From the NCBI GenBank assembly GCA_024195265.1, contig JAJLRJ010000007.1:10280328-10344327 (forward strand): 64,000 bases of DNA, read 5' to 3'. Below are positions 55,487 through 64,000 of the stretch, in pieces. Position 1 is the first letter of the stretch; each line of letters opens with the position of its first letter. The position numbers and the translations under genes were made by a program. Source of the DNA: Dendrophyllia cribrosa. Its lineage: Eukaryota; Cnidaria; Anthozoa; Scleractinia; Dendrophylliidae. The notes under the pieces are model-generated. The model saw only the letters and a list, made by a program, of their open reading frames with translations. It was not told the origin of the DNA and did not search any database.

Positions 55487-56365
55487 CAGTAGCTACATGC
55501 AGAAATGATCAGCAAGTAACAAGACTTTGGAATCAAAGAACGTCTACTGCATTGATTCGGAACTTTATAACTTAGAACTTAGAATGTGTACTCCCAACTA
55601 GTGAGAACTAATACTAGCTTTATTTAAAGTGATTTTTATTGAGTGACTTTGGGAGACGTCGGCTCGATTCCGGCTCGAGACAAAATGTTTTCCTTTTCGT
55701 ATGAGGTGTGTGTCGAAAGTCCACATTATTTTAAATTAGTTTATACTTTGTAATCATGATACTGAAATGGGTGTCACGCTTGTGTATGTTTGTTTTAGCC
55801 TCACAGGCGAATCTTCGCGGTTTTTATTAAGTATTGTTCCACATAAGAACGATAGCAAACTTCATTGTTCTGCGGCATTAGCTCTTTCCCACATAGAATA
55901 TCTTTGATTTCAAGAATAGAGAAGGACCTGATGGTTAATAATTATATTTCATTATAAAAATAAAGAAAATCCATTTACGTCAAATAAATTTTAGGAAATG
56001 TTCGTGCTTAACCAATCAGAATAGCAGAAGACAATAGCTAATAATTTTGCTTCTTTGATGAAGTTCCCCAAATACAATTTCTTTTAAAAATTGTATGTTG
56101 TGCGATTGGGTCTCAAATTACTTGAAACCTTAAAAAAAAATTGACAAAATGCACCTTGAACCTTAACTGTTTAGCGGTTTTTGAGTCTAGACCAATGAGA
56201 TCACTAGTTGTAACAATGAAAAATTTTGACATTCCATCGTGTTTGACATTCCATTGCCGTTCAGCGCTATCCTTCTTATGCGGATCATTACTTAAACTAT
56301 ATATTGCCTCATTTCGATATTGAAAGGGGACAGCACAATAAGCTTTCTCTGAAAATTTGAGCCCG
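55487..56365 (+). other. 3' UTR and intergenic
   Basis: Presumed 3' UTR of the EPAC gene up to the AATAAA near 55960, then unassigned sequence. No further gene was recognised. Confidence 0.5.
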
Positions 56366-56369
56366 ATAT

Positions 56370-56882
56370 TCTACCTTATTATAGGAAATTAACAATGCAC
56401 TTTATTAACGCGATTTTACAAAATTCGCGTTAATTTAATGTATCTAACTGTCGATGTCAATTTAATGCACGCTATTTTACAACATTGTTATTTTAAAAAG
56501 CACCTTTATTTCATTACAAAACGAGTGAGCAGCGCTTGGTGATTTCACGGAGGCTTTGAAAGATCTTTTGAATTGATAGGGTCTTGTTAGGCTTCAAAAC
56601 CAAATTTTCGGCTTTAAAAAAAAATTAGAAACATCCGTGCACTTGTCTTGGAAGGTTTTATTGACGGAAGCCAAAACGCAGTTTGGCGTTCAGAAATGTA
56701 AAGTGCGAGTTTGCAGAAATATGAAAATCGCAGTAAATAAAGCAAGATGCTTATCGAAAAATTCGCGTTAATTTAATGCATGTAAACCTAACTTTTGAAA
56801 AATTCGCGTTGATTTAGTGTAACGTAAATTTTCTAAGCGTTGTCAACGTGCATTGTTAATTTCCTATAACAAGGTAGATGTT
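56370..56882. mobile_element. foldback MITE with TACCTTGTTATAGGAAATTA ends
   Basis: The left end TACCTTATTATAGGAAATTA and the right complement AATTTCCTATAACAAGGTA are inverted. AAAATTCGCGTTAATTTAATG recurs near both ends. About 510 bp, no ORF. Confidence 0.75.
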
Positions 56883-59800
56883 CTTTCGGTGCAAATTGTT
56901 ATTTTAAAAGCTAGATCTTCTGCGATGGCTCATTTGCGCCTTTGCCATCCAGAATACTTTGTAGTCTTTGATAGTTGATATTTCCTAAACATTACATGCA
57001 AAGAGCTAAACGTTGCGTAGATTAATAAGTTTAACTAGAAGTAATCACAGATTAAAGTGCGTCTCCTTAGGTACCTCGTTGTGACATGGCATTCGCGTTT
57101 CAAGCATGTTTCTGGTTCAAAACACGCGCTAAGCATGCGGGATACTATTGTGACTTTGGACGACGCGCTAAGCATGCTGGATACTATTGTGACGTTTCAA
57201 GATGGCGCAGATTTGGTACCGACACTTTTCTCGATTCGTTCCGCCTAGCCGACAAGATTAGAAAGCGTCTCCTTCGTCGACGCAACAAGCTCTTTCAAAG
57301 TTAATTTGAAGTCAATTCGTATTTAACACAATGCTTTCTTAGACTTTTTAATCTCTACGTAAATTTGTATGCCAATGAAAACACCCTGTATGAAACTGGC
57401 AAAATGTAAATTATGACGTCTGAGTCAGACGTGCGACTTTGACGTTATAATTTTAGAGAGGGGGGAGGGAGGGGAGGGGGAACAACAGTGCCTGCGGCCT
57501 GTGACTCCAAAAACATTTCAGCTATGATAGTTAGTATGCCTTCATCTTCATCTTGGTTCCGCCATCTTGTATTTCGAATTTTTGGGATTACGTCAGAAAA
57601 TCACAAAAAGAAATCAATAAAACGGAATTTAAAAATTTGGCTAAGACTGCGGTTGTCGAAAAATGGTCGCCATGTCGCGGCGAAATGTCAGCCATGAACA
57701 GAAACTTGTCCCATAAAAATGTTGGCAGATGAAGTTCAGGCAAGGCATAGAATTTGGTGGTTGGTAGTGCCGGAAACGCTTTTGAAGTACCAATTAAAGC
57801 GTTTATAGTAATTCACGGGGGCACATTCCGACCCATTCCCCCTTCGTGTAAATAAGGTGAAATGAATTCTCTGTACAAAATTTTGCAAATAATATATTGT
57901 AAGGATCATAAAGATTTAAGAGACACGTATAGCACTAAATTTATGTGGTTAATCAAATTTTTGTACACTTCTTTTGATTGAAAAATGAGAGTGGACAAAA
58001 TGAACTGCCAGCAATAGCTTCCGCAAACATGGCGAATTTAATCCACTTGCCTAATTGTAAACATCTAACAAACTGGTTTGAGCAAAAGTGTCCATTCTGA
58101 AAGATTGTCCAGACATTATTCCATGCCATCAAAGTAATATTCGGTTACGCAGTTTTTTGAAAGTGCAAAGCTTGTGAAAATCGACATTTATAACATAACT
58201 CCTTTCAGCGATGACTAGTCTATCTAACTTGCACTTTTTTAAAACTGCTGTACACTATACATCGCAAAAACAGAACAATTCGCCAATCTGCAAAAGAAAA
58301 CCCCGACAAAAATTTAGTACTAATACCATATTCAGTTATTCTGAAAGATAGTTTAAAGTTATTAAAATTTTAATAGAAGAAAATCGTATATTAAAATTTT
58401 TTTTCTTCTTCCATTAAACTTGCCTCCTTCAGGAGTTTATCTCCTAAAAATGGCGTCTGTATGTTTAGTACTTTAATTCATTTGTCTCACCTGCGGGAGC
58501 CACGTACCCCCTCCCCTCCCCTCCCGTTATGTTCCCTGTTAGCTGGCAGAGTCTCCTTTCCCATTGTTTGAGGCGGAAAGAAAAGGAATCTCTGCTATGA
58601 CGCGTAACGTTGTTTGATCTGAAGTGAACGAAATATTTATAAGCCGGTTTATGAAACCGGTTGTCGCGTACGTATGTGCATTCGAGACGACAAGAAGCGT
58701 AGTTTGAAACACCGCTCTCCCAACGTCAAATCGTGCATAAAAACAAACCCATGCAGAACAACAAGGGAAAACAATGTGTGTAAGTTTTTAGTATTTTTAA
58801 GTTTCATCTTTTTGAAGGATTCCTGTAGTTTGATTAACGATACAGACTTTCTAAAATATATATTAAGTAACAATCTGTGTAAGAAGTAGGCAATTCTCTA
58901 TTGTTCCGATGCATTTCGCTTTCCCCACATAAGAATGTTTAGATTTTCGTACTGAGAATACGTCAACCTATGGACAACATGGTTTTGAAATAAAATTTAC
59001 TGAAACTTTATGTTAAAGCGATGTTTCTTTTGTGTTACAAGATTTCATCCAATCGTGAGACTCCAAAACAATGGCCAAGAAAGACTTCTAATTTTCCATG
59101 TTCCCCGCATAGAATTTTTGTTGCATTAAAAATCACAATAGTTTTCACTAAAAGGGAATCAATTAGTAAACTAGAGATAAATAAATGCGCTGCCTGATGA
59201 AGTTATAGTAGATTTTCATGTTTTAGCCAATGAGGTGGACGGTTTCAACAATAGCACAATTCACACCTTTCTGCATTCCGTGGATTTGGGTTGCCTTCTT
59301 CTTACACTAGTGGGGCGGATATGTGCAGAATTTTCCCCGAATTGTTCATTTGGTGTTAAAATCACCATATTTTCAGGAATGATAGATTTTTTTATACCTG
59401 TGAATATCTGATATAGTGCCATCGAAAAATTTTTTGCTTAGGCGAGTTTTACAGCTTTTTCCAAAATTTCCGCCATCTTGACCGGAAGTGAAATGCGGTA
59501 TAAGCGGAAGTGCCTTTTTATCTTATTTAACTAGTTCCAATGTTGAATAAAATGAATCCTAATAATTTTTGCCTATATTCTGAACAATTATGGCGGAAAA
59601 TAATACGTTACACACAACTGGTATGCTTAAATAAAAGTAATTTTACCAAACCGGAAGTGAAATTGTATTCAACCGGAAGTCATATTGTTGTCAACTGGTA
59701 ACAAGAATGCCTTTATGTTTATCTAAGATGATGAAGTTGTTTTGTTTTTATGATATACCGAGTATTTCATAGCAACTGATAAAATACCCAGAATGCTCCA

Positions 59801-60435
59801 GTGCATTACCCAGAATGCTTTATAATTTGCACATCAGACCCGCCATCTTGGTTCAGCCATGTTTATGACTTCTCGTGCTAACTGTAAGTATCCACCTCTT
59901 TTAAGCGGAAAAACACGATATATACACATTACGATAACAACTGGTTAATCTTCTTTAAAAAAATCATCTTTATGGCAGTCATAGCTCTCGATTAATGTAA
60001 TTAGTGATGACTCGATCGGACTTCAGTTTCCACGAAACAAAATGTGATACAATGGACATTTTTGTCCGGGAAATATAGTGTCGCGTTGTTGAACGTTTTT
60101 GTTAGGTTATATTTTTTTAGCTGTTATTATTGTGAGACAATATAGTCTGTTGTAGCTTGAATTTTTATTCGCAAATTTAAAGTATAAATTCTTTTAAGTA
60201 CAAATGTGATCTCGAGTTAATACGTTATGCCTATTATACAGGCACCAAATGCAAGAAAGGGTTGTGTATATACAAGAAGCTTGTTATTTTTAGGTGTCAC
60301 CCTAGTCTGAAGGTGATATAGAACTGCATCATATACACAATGCATTAACTCTCGAGATAGCATGGCCTTCTAGATAGCAATGGCTTATATAAATAGTTTT
60401 AATGTACAATAAAGAAACAACAAATTGATTTTCAG
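56883..60435 (+). other. intergenic, no gene recognised
   Basis: It includes two tandem ~44-bp units with GCTAAGCATGC and GATACTATTGTGAC (57127-57195), CCCCTCCCC tracts (57460-57480, 58510-58525) and several CCGCCATCTTG/CCGGAAGTG words (59470-59860) resembling YY1- and ETS-type sites. TTTTCAG at 60430-60435 may be a splice acceptor for the next gene. Confidence 0.45.
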
Positions 60436-60447
60436 TGAGACAGCCGA

Positions 60448-63400
60448 ATGGATTATGGCAGTAAAACACCAGGAACAACTGATCCAAAGACCAACTGGCA
60501 GCTCTGTGCTATTTGCCAAAATGTCACCAGTGAGGCATTGCAATGTCCTGCTGATACAAAACGCCCAGATGTGGGAGCAGGCTACAAAACCCTGGCAACC
60601 AACATAGAGAAGTTTGCAAAGCTGGGATGCATGCCAAAAGAATTATCGCTTTCCCGATTAGACGAAGGCAAAGGAATTGATGAGACATTTCTGGCAAACA
60701 GGGCACGTTGGCATAGAAGTTGCTATGCCCTTTTCAATTCAACCAAGCTAAAAAGAGCTGAAAAGAGGCATTCAACGCAACAAGAGATCCTAGTTGGCGG
60801 GAAGTTTACACGATCAAATGCTGCTGTTTGCGCACAAAATACAATTCCTGCCTGTTTTATATGCGAAGAGAGTGATGACCGAATTCTTCATAATGTATCC
60901 ACCCTCGGATTAGATGATAGAGTACGGGAATGTGCATCACTTCTTAACGATGAAAAGTTGTTGGCAAAGTTAAGTGGAGGGGATCTCATCGCTCTTGAGG
61001 CTAAGTACCATACTCAATGCCTTTCTACGCTGTACAGGAAAGCACAATATGCAAAGGAAGAGGGCGAAGAGAGCGAACAGCCCCGTCATCGTCTCGATGG
61101 AATCGCTCTAGCAGAACTGGTGTCGTACATAGAAGATTTTAGAACAGGTAGTGAAGAGTTACCCACGTTTAAACTTGCCGATCTCGCAAAAAAGTACCAA
61201 TCCTGTTTGCAAAGACTCGGTTGTGACGCAGTGACACGTGTTAACACTTCACGACTCAAAGAGCGCCTTGTTTTACAAATTCCTGGTCTTCAGGCTTACA
61301 AAGAAGGGCGCGATGTGTACTTGGCTTTCAGTGCTGATGTCGGATTTGCACTGCATAGAGCACATGAAGAAGACTGCGATGAAGAGGCCATGCACCTTGC
61401 CAAGACAGCTGCGATTGTCCGTAAAGATATGCTTGCAAGTAAATACACCTTTGCAGGATCCTTTGAGCCTAACTGCCAGGCAGAATCTGTCCCAGCTTCA
61501 CTGATGTCTCTTGTTAAGATGATCCTGTATGGTCCAAATATTGACGAACAGGCATGTAGTTCAGGAAAAGTACAAGCAGCACTTACCATCTCACAGCTTC
61601 TGCAGTACAACACCCGTGTTCGTTGTCGTGACAGAGAAGTAAAGAGGGAGCGGAGAAGCAAATTTCGTGAGACACCCCTTCCTATATACATAGGAGTATC
61701 TGTTCACGCTAAGACACGCAGCCGTGAGCTTGTTGAGTCATTACACGACCTAGGGATCAGTGTTTCCTATGACAGAGTGTTGGCGATTTCCACAGATCTG
61801 GGGAACGAAGTTTGCCGACGCTACATAGAAGAAGGTGCAGTATGTCCATCCAATCTTCGCCTACATTTATTTACAACGGCGGCTGTCGACAATATTGACC
61901 ATAATCCCTCTTCAACAACCGCACAAGACTCATTTCATGGGACTGGCATATCTTTATTTCAGCAACCCACTGCAGAAAACCCTGGAACAACAAGAGCACC
62001 TATTGATATATCACATGCAGCAGCCAACACGAAGTCAGTCCGCGAGTTACCAGAAGCTTATACTGAAGTTGCACCAGTTATTGCCCCAACCAAGAATCCA
62101 CAGGTTTCAGCAACCAACATAAACATACAACCTGACGGAAGATCCTGTGATCGTGGTTTGAAAGATGAGATAAGATGGCTTGAGAATTCCAGTAACGTTA
62201 TATGTAATTAGGAGGGCTTGAAAGAAGAGGAAGTAGTTTCTTGGGGGGCGTTCCACTCTCGTGACCCGCAACACAGCTTGCCCAGTTCATCTGCGTTATC
62301 AGGCTTGTTACCACTGTTCCCTGATCAAGCCAAGTCCATTGCTATGATAAAACATGCTATGGATGTGATCAAGCTCTCTGTAAACCATCTAAATCCTGGA
62401 CAAGTTCCGGTAATCGCCTTCGATCAGCCACTATTTGCTGTTGCAAAAGAAATTCAGTGGAACTGGAGCGATACCTACGGTGAAGATAAGTTCGTGGTTA
62501 TGTTTGGTGGCCTGCATATAGAGATGGTGTTTCTAAAGGTGATAGGAGAATGGCTGGAAGGTAGTGGATGGAACACTGCGTTGGCTGATGCAAACGTTGC
62601 GTCTCCCGGAACAGCAGACTCCTTTGTCAAAGCTTCAAGTGTCACGCGTTCCCGTCGGGCCCATCAGGTGACAGCCTGCTGTTTATTCTTGCTGATCCAG
62701 AAGGCGTTCGCGAAGTACAAAGAAGGAGTAGTCAACGAAGATGACATGTCCTTTGACTGTTGGTGTACTCAGCAAGTTTCTGCATTTCCTCAGTTTCAGT
62801 ACTGGTACACAGCCCTACAGCTTGAGCTCCTGCTTCTTGTTTTTCTCAAGTCGCTTCGTGCAGCTGACTTCCACCCCTATGTTGATGCACTCTCGAAGAT
62901 GTTACCATGGCTTTTCGCAATGAATCACAGCAACTATGCTCGTTGGCTACCAATCCATCTACGTGACATGCGCGAACTTGATCAGAAGGCTCCAGATGTT
63001 GCTTCACAGTTCAAGAAAGGGCTCTTCACCGTGAGCAAAACGCCAAAGCAATTTTCAGCAATAGCCATCGACCAAGCACATGAACAGAATAATGCCATGG
63101 TGAAGGGAGACGGAGGAGCTGTTGGCTTGACGGAAAATCCAAACGCTCTGCGCAGATGGATGTTATCTGGCCCAGAGATGGCAAGGCTGGTTAATGAGTT
63201 CGAGGCAGGCATGAATCCTAACACAGAATCAGTGGAGAACTCAAAGCATCACGAAGATCACAAAAGTTGTCAGGCCTCATTCCATCAAGATGTCAAATCC
63301 CTCGTTGCAGTTGTTGAAGAGATGGGAAATCCTTTCCAAGAAGAATCTGGCGATCTCATTGTACTTGACACCAAGGTAGTTGCAGAGGAATCAGCAGTAG

Positions 63401-64000
63401 CCAGGATGCGCCAGATTGAATCTGAAGGAAGAAAGCAGTGTGAGATGTTCATTTCTGAACGACTTGTTGATAGGAAGAAGCCATTAGGTGACACCATACC
63501 AAGAAACAAGATCAGCTTCTTTGAGACGTCTTCAAAGAAACCATCAAAAGCAAGCCAGCAGTTAACCTCAATGAAGAGAGACTGCTCCCTCTTCTCCAGG
63601 CTGTATATTTCATGCCAGACCCGAAATGGTGATCTAAATGAGTTTTTCAGGCATGAGAACCAAGGCTGTCCGCCGGCGTTATCAGACCAGGGGAATCTGC
63701 GTCTTCCAAAGAAGAAGTCGGAGCTGACGGAACACCTTCAAGCACTCACTTCACCACAAAGCCAGATGCCAAAGAATTTAGACGCCCTTATCATCGATGG
63801 AGCGGCAGTTGTAAATATGATCCAACCCGGAAATGAACGAACTTTTTCAGGGTATTCTCTAGATTCTTTCATTCCATACATCAGAGCACAACTTAACCAC
63901 GTCAACCGACTAGATATTGTGTGGGATGAATACCTAGAGAATAGCCTGAAATTGACAACTCGATGTCAGCGTGGTTCTGGTGTGCGACAACGTGTAGCAG
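60448..64000 (+). CDS. large unassigned multi-copy-type gene, one in-frame TAG, continues past window
   Basis: From ATG 60448 the frame gives 587 residues to TAG 62209-62211; the same frame then stays open through the window end (about 596 more codons). N-terminal Cys pairs (LCAICQ, CFICEE) and RARWHRSCYALF suggest one or two zinc-binding modules. The second half has VPVIAFDQPLFAVAKEIQWN, FGGLHIEMVFLKVIGEWLEG and IVWDEYLENSLK, which I recognise only as recurring in large uncharacterised cnidarian/mollusc proteins, possibly of mobile origin. Function is unknown. TTTTCAG just upstream may be an acceptor, so 5' exons could exist. The TAG is either a nonsense mutation, a sequence error or an allele-specific break. 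Confidence 0.7.
62209..62211 (+). other. in-frame TAG interrupting the large ORF
   Basis: Codons on both sides stay in the same frame with unchanged coding character, so a single-base nonsense change explains it best. No plausible intron covers it: the only nearby GT-AG pair (GTAACG to AATTAG) is about 20 bases. Confidence 0.75.

Noticed and set aside
58649..58889. Overlapping ORFs on both strands near 58650-58890
   Set aside because: No family resemblance, no splice context and no start motif; likely chance.

Overview
This is a eukaryotic, intron-rich nuclear window, very probably from a cnidarian and most likely a stony coral. That placement is an inference. It rests on the animal gene content, AT-rich DNA crowded with short foldback DNA transposons and tRNA-derived SINEs, a Maverick/Polinton-type element, and a large multi-copy gene type I associate with corals. 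The window has three layers: one long host gene on the + strand, a 17.5-kb virus-like element inserted in one of its introns, and many small repeats, plus a few nested genes.

Host gene (222-55486, +). At least 28 exons with consistent splice phases encode about 820 residues of an EPAC/RAPGEF4-type cAMP-activated Rap exchange factor. The order is DEP domain, cyclic-nucleotide-binding domain, REM domain, Ras-association domain and CDC25-type catalytic domain, ending at TAA 55484-55486. Upstream exons lie outside the window. One intron (12812 to about 13279/13291) starts with a near-perfect U12-type ATATCCTTT donor; reading it as a minor-spliceosome intron restores an otherwise broken REM domain. 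Another exon (18664-18748) has its 3' splice site about 30 bases after a 750-bp hexanucleotide array.

Viral element (21782-39265). A Maverick/Polinton (adintovirus-like) provirus lies between exons 17 and 18. It has a 6-bp target duplication (TAAAAC), AG...CT termini and inverted repeats whose outer 73 bp at each end are near-perfect hairpin palindromes. Leftward genes: protein-primed DNA polymerase B, two small AT-hook/zinc proteins, a coiled-coil protein, a retroviral-type integrase with chromodomain, a DUF5679-PLA2 protein, an adenain-like protease, a core-like protein, major capsid protein, a small basic protein, penton-like protein and a PPxY-containing structural protein. Rightward genes: packaging ATPase, a fibre-like gene in three frame-broken pieces, an orphan and a two-TM protein. 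A leftward VLTF3/TFIIB-like zinc protein closes the right end. Nearly every gene has a TATATA-type motif touching or just upstream of its ATG. The copy is decaying: the capsid and fibre genes are frameshifted and the integrase and protease lack an ATG, while polymerase and ATPase remain open.

Other genes. An antisense tRNA-Asn(GTT) gene with a 14-nt intron (54572-54659) and an intronless TMEM163-like membrane-protein gene (50844-51650) sit in introns of the host gene. Downstream, 60448 to the window end is a single-frame coding sequence of an unassigned large gene type, interrupted once by TAG at 62209-62211. A decayed Penelope-like retroelement with a GIY-YIG domain lies at 49260-50450. The introns also hold Harbinger-type MITEs with TAA/TTA duplications, TTAA-type elements, SINEs, minisatellites and poly-G/poly-C tracts.
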